Source of the DNA: Paenibacillus sp.
Lineage (GTDB): Bacteria; Bacillota; Bacilli; Paenibacillales; Paenibacillaceae
Assembly: GCA_029256665.1 (NCBI GenBank)
Contig: JAQSXN010000068.1
Span: forward strand, 1-11,071
Direction of reading: 5' to 3'
Length of the DNA stretch: 11,071 nt
The notes beneath the pieces were generated by a model that had not been told where the DNA came from, did not search any database, and saw only the letters and a list, made by a program, of their open reading frames with translations. Made by a program: the position numbers and the translations under genes. This document shows positions 1-5,970 of this stretch, in pieces (position 1 is the first letter of the stretch; every line of letters begins with the position of its first letter).

Positions 1-15
1 TTTATTGATTTCGTT

Positions 16-24
16 TGTTATAAT
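16..24 (+). promoter_or_regulatory. Extended -10 element upstream of ispE
   Basis: A consensus TATAAT lies at 19-24, preceded by TG at 16-17 in the extended -10 arrangement (TGnTATAAT). A -35 at normal 17-bp spacing would fall off the left edge of the window, so only the -10 can be seen. It would start a transcript near base 31 and give ispE a leader of about 180 nt. It could instead belong to a gene-end signal of an unseen upstream gene. Confidence 0.5.
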
Positions 25-109
25 GGGGCTTAAGCTTAGAGATGATGTTCAATTCTCCCGCCGTTGCGTTAATGACGGGATGATCTGCGAACAGGTACTT
101 ATAGTGCGA

Positions 110-178
110 GTTCAAAAAGCTCGGTTTTCAGCGCCGGGAAGATTGTATATTTCGTGATCACATGCGGACTTTTTGAAC
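110..178. repeat. 10-bp inverted repeat pair in the ispE leader
   Basis: GTTCAAAAAG at 110-119 is matched perfectly by CTTTTTGAAC at 169-178, with 49 bases between the arms. The right arm ends about 30 bp before the ispE start. The arms have no adjacent U-tract and the loop is long, so this does not look like an intrinsic terminator. It could be the ends of a short non-coding element or a long-range leader stem. The function is unknown. Confidence 0.45.
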
Positions 179-209
179 AACCTCTTATATGAACGGGTGG
201 ACTTATCCA

Positions 210-1064
210 ATGAAAATTTACGAGAAAGCTCCTGCAAAAATCAATCTGCTGCTCGATGTGCTGCGCAAACGCGGCGACGGGTTTCACGAAGTGGAAATGA
301 TTATGACGATGGTGGATCTTGCGGATCGTCTTACGATGGAGGAGCTGCCGCGCGATACGATTATCATCTCCAGCCAGGTAGGCTACATTCCGCTCGACGA
401 AAAAAATCTGGCGTTCCAAGCGGCTCGCTTGATCAAGGAGCGTTACGACGTGCGCAAGGGCGTATACATCCACCTGGACAAGAAGATTCCGGTGGCGGCC
501 GGCCTGGCCGGAGGCAGCAGCGATGCGGCGGCCGCGCTCCGAGGGCTGAACCGACTGTGGGAGCTTGGCATCTCGGAGAATGAGTTATGCGAGCTTGGGG
601 CCGAGTTGGGATCGGACGTGCCGTTCTGCGTGACGGGAGGGACGGCTATCGCTAGGGGCAGGGGCGAGAGGCTGGAGCATATCGCGCCTCCTCCTCAATG
701 CTGGGTTGTGCTGGCCAAGCCGCCGATCAACGTTTCGACGGCAGATGTGTACGGCAAGCTGAGGGCAAACGAGCTCACGGAGCATCCTTCCATCCAAGGG
801 ATGAGGGATGCGCTGGAGAGCGGCTCGTTCCAGGCTATGTGCGACGGGCTCGGCAACGTGCTGGAGAACGTCACGCTGGAGCTGCATCCCGAGGTGCGTC
901 AGCTGAAGGAAAGCATGCTCCGTTTAGGCGCGGACGGCGTGCTGATGTCGGGCAGCGGACCGACGGTATTCGGCCTCGTATCCAAGGAAGCGAAGCTTTC
1001 TCGCATTTACAACGGACTGCGTGGTTATTGCAAGGAAGTGTACGTGGTAAGAATGCTTACATAA
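210..1064 (+). CDS. ispE: 4-diphosphocytidyl-2-C-methyl-D-erythritol kinase (IspE)
   Basis: IspE is a cytosolic GHMP-family kinase that phosphorylates CDP-methylerythritol at the 2-hydroxyl in the MEP pathway to isoprenoid precursors. The 284-residue product begins [13 protein letters not shown], with the expected catalytic Lys10. The GHMP glycine-rich ATP loop [14 protein letters not shown] is at 94-107, the catalytic Asp136 sits in GSDVPF, and the C-terminal GSGPTVF motif is at 248-254. Length and sequence match the B. subtilis family closely from end to end. The ATG at 210 is preferred over the in-frame ATG at 189. A GGGTGG ribosome binding site sits at 195-200, homologues begin at this Met, and nothing resembling a binding site precedes 189. 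The gene lies directly before purR, as in B. subtilis. Confidence 0.95.
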   Translation: MKIYEKAPAKINLLLDVLRKRGDGFHEVEMIMTMVDLADRLTMEELPRDTIIISSQVGYIPLDEKNLAFQAARLIKERYDVRKGVYIHLDKKIPVAAGLAGGSSDAAAALRGLNRLWELGISENELCELGAELGSDVPFCVTGGTAIARGRGERLEHIAPPPQCWVVLAKPPINVSTADVYGKLRANELTEHPSIQGMRDALESGSFQAMCDGLGNVLENVTLELHPEVRQLKESMLRLGADGVLMSGSGPTVFGLVSKEAKLSRIYNGLRGYCKEVYVVRMLT

Positions 1065-1078
1065 ATCTGACGTTTATC

Positions 1079-1108
1079 TTGATTAAATCCGTATAAAAAT
1101 GTTATATT
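1079..1108 (+). promoter_or_regulatory. Sigma-A-type promoter of purR
   Basis: TTGATT at 1079-1084 and TATATT at 1103-1108 are separated by 18 bp (or TTATAT at 1102-1107 by 17 bp), a good vegetative promoter. A second consensus TATAAT at 1114-1119 has no clear -35 at the right distance. The promoter lies immediately after the ispE stop, so purR need not depend on ispE read-through. Both PurBox-like sites flank its -10 element. Confidence 0.6.
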
Positions 1109-1130
1109 GGGATTATAATATTCGGATTTA
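1084..1130. promoter_or_regulatory. Pair of PurBox-like operators (inverted repeat) before purR
   Basis: TAAATCCG at 1084-1091 and CGGATTTA at 1123-1130 form a perfect 8-bp inverted repeat. Against the published B. subtilis PurBox consensus AWWWCCGAACWWT, the 1117-1129 copy (reverse orientation) matches 12 of 13 positions and the 1085-1097 copy matches 10 of 13. The boxes are about 19 bp apart, slightly more than the usual 16-17. One box lies in the promoter spacer and the other just downstream of the expected start point, so bound PurR should block initiation. This fits the known autoregulation of purR. Confidence 0.6.
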
Positions 1131-1146
1131 GTGGGGGGAGATGGCA

Positions 1147-1974
1147 TTGAAGAAGTTGAAGAGGAGCTCTCGGCTCGTGGAAATGACGCAGTATCTATTA
1201 TCTCGTCCCCACACGTTAATATCGCTCACAGCATTCGCCGACCGCTATCAATCTGCCAAATCGTCGATTAGCGAAGATCTTGCAATCATTAAAGAGGTCT
1301 TTGAAGAAGAAGGCATCGGAGATTTGCAGACATTGGCCGGAGCGGCCGGCGGGGTTAAATACATGCCTAAGATGAGGGAATCTACGGCGCTAGACATTAT
1401 GAAGGAAATTTGCGCGAAGCTGGAGCAGCCGGATCGCGTTCTGCCGGGCGGTTATCTGTACATGACGGATATGCTTGGTCAGCCCGAGCTGCTCGCGGAT
1501 GTCGGCCGCATGTTTGCAACCGCATTCGCGGATCGCAGAATCGACGTCATTATGACGGTGGAGACCAAAGGGATTCCGCTTGCCTACGCGACGGCGGCAT
1601 GCCTCAATATCCCCGTCGTTATCGTGCGCCGCGACAACAAGGTAACGGAAGGTTCGGCGGTCAGCATCAATTACGTCTCCGGATCCACCAAGCGCATCCA
1701 GACGATGTCGCTAGCCCGAAGAGCGCTTAAGGAACAATCCCATGTGCTCATCATCGACGATTTCATGAAGGCCGGCGGCACCATCCAAGGCATGATGGAT
1801 CTCTTGTTCGAATTCAAGGCGACGGTAGCCGGCGTTGGCGTCTTTGTAGAATCCGGCGAAGTGGAGCTGGAGGAGCGCCTTCTGGAGGATTACGTCTCGC
1901 TCGCGAAGCTGACGGCCGTGGATATGAAGTCCAAGCAGTCGACCGTCATACCGGGCAACTTCTTTAAAATCTAA
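1147..1974 (+). CDS. purR: Purine operon repressor PurR
   Basis: This is the Bacillus-type PurR, a PRPP-responsive repressor of purine synthesis and salvage genes that is unrelated to the LacI-type PurR of enterobacteria. The product has an N-terminal winged-helix DNA-binding domain (about residues 1-72), including the conserved QSAKSSISEDL segment. A type I phosphoribosyltransferase fold follows, carrying the PRPP-binding motif VLIIDDFMKAGGT at about 200-212. In this family the fold binds PRPP but does not act as an enzyme. The GGGGGGAG ribosome binding site ends at 1140. It abuts the ATG at 1141 with no spacing but sits 6 nt before TTG 1147, and starting at TTG gives an N-terminus (MKKLKRSSRLVEM) that aligns with B. 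subtilis PurR. I therefore choose TTG 1147, giving 275 residues; ATG 1141 (277 residues) is the alternative. Confidence 0.93.
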   Translation: MKKLKRSSRLVEMTQYLLSRPHTLISLTAFADRYQSAKSSISEDLAIIKEVFEEEGIGDLQTLAGAAGGVKYMPKMRESTALDIMKEICAKLEQPDRVLPGGYLYMTDMLGQPELLADVGRMFATAFADRRIDVIMTVETKGIPLAYATAACLNIPVVIVRRDNKVTEGSAVSINYVSGSTKRIQTMSLARRALKEQSHVLIIDDFMKAGGTIQGMMDLLFEFKATVAGVGVFVESGEVELEERLLEDYVSLAKLTAVDMKSKQSTVIPGNFFKI

Positions 1975-1977
1975 CAT

Positions 1978-2017
1978 GAATGCCAGCGACGGATGAGATC
2001 ATCCGTCGCTGGCATTC
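1978..2017. other. Perfect 18-bp hairpin between purR and ridA, no U-tract
   Basis: Arms 1978-1995 and 2000-2017 are perfectly complementary over 18 bp around the four-base loop AGAT. The structure begins four bases after the purR stop codon. No run of T follows on either strand (downstream is CATAATCAATAAAGG), so it is not a canonical intrinsic terminator. It may be a 3'-end stabiliser of purR mRNA, a partial attenuator before ridA, or a copy of a small palindromic repeat. Because it is a palindrome, both strands read nearly the same short peptide here, which is not evidence of coding. Confidence 0.7.
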
Positions 2018-2045
2018 CATAATCAATAAAGGAGGCAGGATAAGA

Positions 2046-2444
2046 ATGACAGCAAGCAACAGGCTGGAGGTCGTCTCCACGGAGGCGGCGCCGGCGGCAA
2101 TCGGACCTTATTCGCAAGCAATCAAGCTCGGGGGACTCGTGTTTACCTCCGGACAAATTCCGCTCGACGCATCGGGCGCGCTCGTGCAGGGCGGGATCGA
2201 AGAGCAGGCTCATCAAGTATTCCGCAACCTTCAAGCCGTGCTCGAAGAAGCTGGGGCATCGTTCGCAAGCGTGGTCAAGGCCACGGTCTTCATGAAAGAC
2301 ATGAACGATTTCGCGACGGTCAACGGCATCTATGCCTCCTATTTCGGCGACCATAAGCCGGCTCGGTCCGCGGTAGAAGTAGCAAGGCTTCCGAAAGACG
2401 TTCTTGTCGAAATTGAGGTCATCGCATCGACTGATGTCGAATGA
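2046..2444 (+). CDS. ridA: RidA family enamine/imine deaminase (YabJ type)
   Basis: RidA hydrolyses reactive enamine/imine intermediates (such as 2-aminoacrylate) made by PLP enzymes; the family forms trimers in the cytoplasm. The 132-residue product has the N-terminal [10 protein letters not shown] motif with Tyr22, the TSGQIPL segment, and the signature [21 protein letters not shown] with Arg107 and Glu122. These correspond to the active-site Tyr17, Arg105 and Glu120 of E. coli RidA. A strong AAAGGAGG at 2028-2035 supports ATG 2046. An upstream in-frame ATG at 1980 lies inside the hairpin arm, lacks a binding site and would add non-family residues. The position after purR matches B. subtilis yabJ, which has been linked to purine control. 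It is probably co-transcribed with purR, subject to the intervening hairpin. Confidence 0.93.
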   Translation: MTASNRLEVVSTEAAPAAIGPYSQAIKLGGLVFTSGQIPLDASGALVQGGIEEQAHQVFRNLQAVLEEAGASFASVVKATVFMKDMNDFATVNGIYASYFGDHKPARSAVEVARLPKDVLVEIEVIASTDVE

Positions 2445-2507
2445 TAACGAAAATTTATCATAACGAAAAAAATATTTTAAATAGAGCTTCAATTTACCAA
2501 TTTACTA
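2444..2507. promoter_or_regulatory. AT-rich box upstream of spoVG with a direct repeat
   Basis: The stretch between ridA and the spoVG promoter is very AT-rich and contains ATAACGAAAA twice (2444-2453 and 2460-2469), 16 bp apart. In B. subtilis an AT-rich region just upstream of the spoVG promoter stimulates transcription and is where AbrB binds to repress it. The location and composition here are compatible with that role. No protein-specific motif can be assigned from sequence alone. Confidence 0.4.
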
Positions 2508-2509
2508 GA

Positions 2510-2537
2510 AGGATTTTGCATTTTTACGTGGAAGTAT
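2510..2537 (+). promoter_or_regulatory. Sigma-H-type promoter of spoVG
   Basis: AGGATTTT at 2510-2517 matches the sigma-H -35 consensus (AGGAwww). GTGGAAG at 2528-2534 matches the -10 consensus RnnGAAT except for the final T. The arrangement and surrounding bases (GTGGAA followed by a TATACACC-like start region) strongly resemble the B. subtilis spoVG promoter, a classic sigma-H target. The predicted start is about 30 bp before the spoVG codon. Confidence 0.7.
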
Positions 2538-2573
2538 ACACCAAGTCTTGAGAGGCAAAGGTGGTGAACACAA

Positions 2574-2855
2574 GTGCAAATTACTGATGTCAGACTCCGC
2601 CGCGTCAATTCGGAAGGGCGTATGAAGGCGATCGCATCGATCACCATTGACAATGAATTCGTTGTTCACGATATCCGTGTCATCGATGGCAACAATGGTA
2701 TGTTCGTAGCGATGCCAAGCAAACGTACCCCGGATGGCGAATTCCGCGATATCGCTCATCCTATTTCTTCCACGACGCGTGAGAAGATTCAAGCTGCCGT
2801 GTTGGCAGAGTATGAGCGAGCAGCCGATGAGGTTGCGATCGAGGAAGGTGCTTAA
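2574..2855 (+). CDS. spoVG: Septation regulator SpoVG
   Basis: SpoVG is a small, highly conserved nucleic-acid-binding regulator. In B. subtilis it affects asymmetric septation and cortex formation, and in other Firmicutes it binds RNA or DNA. The 93-residue product begins [24 protein letters not shown] and contains [35 protein letters not shown] split over about residues 27-62, nearly identical to B. subtilis SpoVG (97 residues). The C-terminus is slightly shorter. The GTG start is supported by AAAGGTGGTG at 2557-2566, and this is the same start type and leader used in B. subtilis. The gene has its own promoter and terminator, so it can be a single-gene unit. A 14-bp perfect palindrome (2847-2860) straddles the stop codon. 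Confidence 0.95.
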   Translation: MQITDVRLRRVNSEGRMKAIASITIDNEFVVHDIRVIDGNNGMFVAMPSKRTPDGEFRDIAHPISSTTREKIQAAVLAEYERAADEVAIEEGA

Positions 2856-2895
2856 GCACCAGCTTTGAAAGCGTAACAATACCGTTTAATCAGGG

Positions 2896-2925
2896 GAGAG
2901 AGCCGCGGCTCTCTTTTCTTTTTTT
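2896..2925 (+). terminator. Intrinsic terminator after spoVG
   Basis: AGAGAGCCG at 2897-2905 is followed by its exact complement at 2906-2914, folding as a 7-bp GC-rich stem with a CGCG loop. A T-rich tail (TTTCTTTTTTT) runs to 2925. It separates spoVG transcription from glmU. Confidence 0.85.
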
Positions 2926-2942
2926 ATAATATGAGCTATATT
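2925..2942 (+). promoter_or_regulatory. Candidate -10 elements for glmU
   Basis: TATAAT at 2925-2930 and TATATT at 2937-2942 lie between the spoVG terminator and the glmU ribosome binding site, where a promoter is needed. No convincing -35 exists at 17 bp for either; TTTTCT at 2914-2919 for the second is weak. This is a tentative call. Confidence 0.3.
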
Positions 2943-2984
2943 CATCTGAGGATTGAAAGGCGCGAATTTGGGAGGTTATCGGTT

Positions 2985-4382
2985 ATGGCAAGAATGGCGA
3001 TTGTACTCGCTGCCGGTCAAGGCAAGCGCATGAAATCGAAATTATATAAGGTTCTGCATCCCGTATGCGGCAAGCCGATGGTAGGACACGTGCTCGACGT
3101 GGTTCGCGCGGCGAACTGCGAACGGGCGGTTGTTATCGTCGGGCATGGAGCGGAGAAGGTGAAGGCGTATCTCGGCGATTCGGCGGAATACGCGCTGCAA
3201 GAGCAACAACTGGGCACGGGGCATGCCGTGCTGCAGGCGAAGGAGCTGCTCGGCGGCGAGGAAGGCACGACGATCGTCGTCTGCGGGGATACGCCGCTTA
3301 TTCGCGCTTCGACCGTGGAAGCGATGCTGAAGCTGCACGAAGAGAGCGACGCCGCCGCAACGGTGCTGACGGCATCCTTTGCCGATCCGACCGGTTACGG
3401 ACGCGTTATTCGCGGGGAAGACGGAACGGTCCAGCGGATCGTGGAGCAGAAGGACTGCTCGGCCGAGGAAGCAGCGGTACGTGAGATCAACACGGGCACA
3501 TATTGCTTCGATAATCGCAAGTTGTTCGAAGCGCTTGCGAACGTCAAAAACGAGAATTCGCAAGGCGAATATTATTTGACCGACGTTATCGGCCTCTTCA
3601 AATCCGCGCGCGAAGTCGTGCAAGGCTATTGCACGGCCGATCTGGCGGAGGCGATCGGCGTAAACGATCGCGTGGCGCTTGCCGACGCGGAACGGTTCAT
3701 GCGCGAGAGAATCAACCGCGAGCATCTGCTGAACGGCGTAACGATCATCGATCCGCAAAGCACGTATATTGAAGCGGGCGTCGTAATCGGCGCCGATACG
3801 GTCGTGCATCCAGGCAGCGTGCTGCGAGCCGGAACGGTCATCGGCGAGGACTGCGCGATCGGACCGAACGCGGAGATTTCGGCAAGCGAGATCGGAGACG
3901 GCGCGGCCGTCAAATATTCCGTCGTGGCCGAGTCCATCGTCGGCGCGGAAAGCTCGGTAGGGCCTTACGCCAACCTGCGTCCAGGCTCCAAGCTGGGCCG
4001 CGGCTGCAAGATCGGCGACTTCGTCGAGCTTAAGAATGCTACGTTGGGCGATGGCAGCAAGGTGTCCCATCTCAGCTACGTCGGCGATGCGGTGGTCGGC
4101 AAGGACGTCAATATCGGCTGCGGCGCGATTACGGTCAACTATGACGGCTTCAACAAAGCGGTGACGGAGATCGGCGACGGGGCGTTCGTCGGCAGCAACG
4201 TCAACCTGATCGCTCCGATCAAGATCGGCGACGGCGCGTACGTGGTGGCCGGATCTACCTTGACGCAGGACGTTCCGGCGGGCGATCTTTCGATCGCGAG
4301 GGAGCGCCAGGTCAACAAGCCGGGATACGCGGACAAGATTCGCGCGAGAGCGAAGGCGAAGAAGGAACGCGGCTCCACATAA
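2985..4382 (+). CDS. glmU: Bifunctional UDP-GlcNAc pyrophosphorylase / glucosamine-1-phosphate acetyltransferase GlmU
   Basis: GlmU acetylates glucosamine-1-phosphate and then transfers UMP to it, making UDP-GlcNAc for peptidoglycan and other wall polymers. The 465-residue protein has an N-terminal nucleotidyltransferase domain (about 1-230) with LAAGQGKRMKSK at 8-19, metal-binding Asp102 in CGDTPL, EINTGTY near 167-173 and GVND at 225-228. A left-handed beta-helix of hexapeptide repeats (about 255-440) carries the catalytic His362 in SHLSYVGD and the NYDG motif near 385-388. A basic tail ends the protein. ATG 2985 is chosen because GGGAGG at 2970-2975 is well spaced and homologues start here. 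The in-frame ATG at 2931 lies next to the terminator tail and adds 18 unrelated residues. In B. subtilis prs follows directly; here it does not. Confidence 0.96.
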   Translation: MARMAIVLAAGQGKRMKSKLYKVLHPVCGKPMVGHVLDVVRAANCERAVVIVGHGAEKVKAYLGDSAEYALQEQQLGTGHAVLQAKELLGGEEGTTIVVCGDTPLIRASTVEAMLKLHEESDAAATVLTASFADPTGYGRVIRGEDGTVQRIVEQKDCSAEEAAVREINTGTYCFDNRKLFEALANVKNENSQGEYYLTDVIGLFKSAREVVQGYCTADLAEAIGVNDRVALADAERFMRERINREHLLNGVTIIDPQSTYIEAGVVIGADTVVHPGSVLRAGTVIGEDCAIGPNAEISASEIGDGAAVKYSVVAESIVGAESSVGPYANLRPGSKLGRGCKIGDFVELKNATLGDGSKVSHLSYVGDAVVGKDVNIGCGAITVNYDGFNKAVTEIGDGAFVGSNVNLIAPIKIGDGAYVVAGSTLTQDVPAGDLSIARERQVNKPGYADKIRARAKAKKERGST

Positions 4383-4412
4383 CGAACGATCGACGCGAGG
4401 CGGAAGCCCGTT

Positions 4413-4438
4413 GTTTAATATTTGCCTCGACTGGGTAA
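4413..4438 (+). promoter_or_regulatory. Sigma-B-type promoter upstream of rplY/ctc
   Basis: GTTTAA at 4413-4418 and GGGTAA at 4433-4438, separated by 14 bp, match the sigma-B consensus GTTTAA-N12-14-GGGWAW perfectly. The site is about 40 bp before the ctc start, and B. subtilis ctc is the classic sigma-B-dependent general stress gene. The related sporulation factor sigma-F could also read it (GTTTA-N15-GG..A.A). A 6-bp inverted repeat (4396-4401 and 4424-4429) overlaps it and is probably incidental. Confidence 0.7.
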
Positions 4439-4476
4439 AGTGATATGGAAATCCAATTACCTAAGGAGGATTCCAT

Positions 4477-5130
4477 ATGGCTATCGCAATGAAGGCGGAC
4501 GAGAGATCCGTCAAGACGAAAGGCGACCTGCGCCTGCTGCGCGCGGGCGGCATGGTTCCGGGTACCGTATACGGAAAGCTGTTAAGCGACGCGGCGTCGG
4601 TCAGCGTACAGGAGAAGGATCTGAAGTCGCTGCTTCGTTCCCATCCGAACGCCGTTCTGGAATTGGAAGTGCCGGGCCAAGGCAAACATTCCGTCATGGT
4701 GGCGGACGTGCAGAGAGATTCGTTGAACGGCAGACTCATGCATGTCGATTTCCACCAGATCAATATGAACGAAGCGGTGCGCGCGAACGTGCGCATCGAT
4801 CATGTCGGCGATTCGACAGGCGTGCGGGAAGGCGGCATTTTGTCCGTTGTGCTGCATGAGCTGGAAGTGCAATGTCTCCCCGGAGATATTCCGGAGAGCG
4901 TTGCGGTCGACATATCTTCCCTGGGGATCGGGGAGAGCTTGCAAGTGAAAGATCTTGAGCTGCCGCAGGGCGTGGAAGCGAAGTCGGACGCTGAGCTTGT
5001 CGTGCTGACGGTGCTGGCGCCGCAGAAAGAGCTGGACGAAGAGGAAGCGGAAGCCCAGGACGTGGAAGCGAAGGAAGCGGAGTCGAGATCGGATCATGCG
5101 CAGCATGAGGAGATTTCGACAAGTACTTAA
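4477..5130 (+). CDS. rplY: 50S ribosomal protein L25 / general stress protein Ctc
   Basis: Proteins of the long L25 (TL5/CTC) type bind 5S rRNA in the large ribosomal subunit; in B. subtilis Ctc is induced by general stress. The 217-residue product has the N-terminal L25 domain (about 1-95) with LRAGGMVPGTVYG at 21-33 and VADVQRDSLNGRLMHVDF near 75-92. A C-terminal beta domain (about 97-182) follows, with GDIPESVAVDISSLGIGESL near 136-155, and then a highly acidic, low-complexity tail from about 185 to 217. AAGGAGG at 4463-4469 sits 7 nt before ATG 4477. A sigma-B-type promoter precedes it and an intrinsic terminator follows, so it can be a single-gene unit. It is separated from glmU by 94 bp with no prs gene between them. 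Confidence 0.95.
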   Translation: MAIAMKADERSVKTKGDLRLLRAGGMVPGTVYGKLLSDAASVSVQEKDLKSLLRSHPNAVLELEVPGQGKHSVMVADVQRDSLNGRLMHVDFHQINMNEAVRANVRIDHVGDSTGVREGGILSVVLHELEVQCLPGDIPESVAVDISSLGIGESLQVKDLELPQGVEAKSDAELVVLTVLAPQKELDEEEAEAQDVEAKEAESRSDHAQHEEISTST

Positions 5131-5146
5131 TTGGCGAAGAAGGAGG

Positions 5147-5175
5147 CCCGCCGGGGAATCGGCGGGTTTTCTTTT
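5147..5175 (+). terminator. Intrinsic terminator after rplY
   Basis: CCCGCCG at 5147-5153 pairs with CGGCGGG at 5160-5166 around the loop GGGAAT, followed by TTTTCTTTTG. This is a compact GC-rich stem plus T-tract, 16 bp after the rplY stop. Confidence 0.88.
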
Positions 5176-5195
5176 GTCCAGCGATAGGAAGGGAC

Positions 5196-5224
5196 TTCGT
5201 TTTTGCCCTGGATTATGCTACATT
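5196..5224 (+). promoter_or_regulatory. Promoter of pth (extended -10 type)
   Basis: TGCTACATT at 5216-5224 is an extended -10 (TGnTACATT). TTCGTT at 5196-5201 lies 17 bp upstream as a weak -35. It follows the rplY terminator, where a new start is needed. The block TTCGTTTTTGCCCT at 5196-5209 recurs almost unchanged before the foldase gene near 9966. Confidence 0.5.
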
Positions 5225-5283
5225 AAATTCAATTCAATTCACGGTGACGAAGGGTCAACAGATCAAGGGAGTGGGCAAGGGCG

Positions 5284-5844
5284 ATGAAGTGGATCGTGGG
5301 ACTCGGGAATCCGGGCACGCAATATAAGGATACTAGGCACAATGTCGGATTTATGGTCATCGACGAGCTGGCGAAGCGCTGGGGAATCTCGGTGACGCAG
5401 ACGAAGTGCAAGGCGCTGATCGGGGAAGGGAATGTCGGGGGGACGAAGGTCGCCCTGATCAAACCGATGACCTATATGAACTTGTCGGGCGAGTCGGTCC
5501 GATCGTTTATGGATTACTTTAAGGCGGAACTCGCGGACGGCGTCGTCGTGTACGACGATCTCGACACGGAGATCGGCAAGCTGAGGCTGCGGTATCAAGG
5601 CAGCGCGGGCGGCCACAACGGGATCAAGTCGCTGATCCAGCATTTGAACACGCAGACGTTCAACCGGATTCGAATGGGTATCTCCAGACCGCAGCCGGGC
5701 ATGGTCATTTCGGATTACGTGCTTTCCTCTTTCCCCAAGGCGGAGAAGGACAAGCTGGCGGACATGATCGCTAACGCGGCGGATGCGGCTGAATTCGGAT
5801 TGAAAGCACCGTTCGAGGAGACGATGGCGAAGTTCAACAAATAG
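5284..5844 (+). CDS. pth: Peptidyl-tRNA hydrolase (Pth / SpoVC)
   Basis: Pth cleaves the ester bond of peptidyl-tRNAs released from stalled ribosomes, recycling tRNA; it is usually essential, and the B. subtilis copy was named spoVC from a sporulation mutant. The 186-residue protein is full length. It has GLGNPG at 6-11 with Asn9, TRHNVGF at 17-23 with catalytic His19, PMTYMNLSG at 61-69 with Asn66, YDDLD at 90-94 with Asp91, and GSAGGHNGIKS at 106-116 with Asn112. These correspond to the E. coli active-site residues Asn10, His20, Asn68, Asp93 and Asn114. ATG 5284 follows purine-rich AAGGGAGTGG at 5265-5274, and the protein starts directly with the first beta strand, as in homologues. Confidence 0.96.
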   Translation: MKWIVGLGNPGTQYKDTRHNVGFMVIDELAKRWGISVTQTKCKALIGEGNVGGTKVALIKPMTYMNLSGESVRSFMDYFKAELADGVVVYDDLDTEIGKLRLRYQGSAGGHNGIKSLIQHLNTQTFNRIRMGISRPQPGMVISDYVLSSFPKAEKDKLADMIANAADAAEFGLKAPFEETMAKFNK

Positions 5845-5936
5845 ACGATCTCCTGCGCCGATTCGTTGCGATCCGGGAGAGTTTGGCGGAGAAGGAGTTG
5901 AAGGCGAACCGTTAAATTGGCGGAAGCCTGGGCATA

Positions 5937-5959
5937 CTGAGGGTATAACCTATCCTCAG
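5937..5959 (+). other. Hairpin overlapping the fin ribosome binding site
   Basis: CTGAGG at 5937-5942 pairs with CCTCAG at 5954-5959. The stem extends inward by a G-U and two A-U pairs to leave the loop TAACC (5946-5950), a 9-bp stem. Its 3' arm includes the first two bases of the AGGAGG (5958-5963) that precedes fin. It has no T-tract. It may tune fin translation or may be fortuitous. Confidence 0.4.
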
Positions 5960-5970
5960 GAGGCATACAT

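Noticed and set aside
56..80. Small inverted repeat TCCCG/CGGGA in the ispE leader
   Set aside because: Only 5 bp with a 15-base loop and no T-tract; expected by chance.
1980..2045. ATG 1980 as the ridA start
   Set aside because: It lies in the stem of the purR-ridA hairpin, lacks a binding site, and would add 22 residues not found in RidA proteins; ATG 2046 has AAAGGAGG.
3042..4070. 342-codon open frame on the minus strand inside glmU
   Set aside because: Antisense to GlmU, whose domains and catalytic residues are intact; the composition is typical of a shadow frame.
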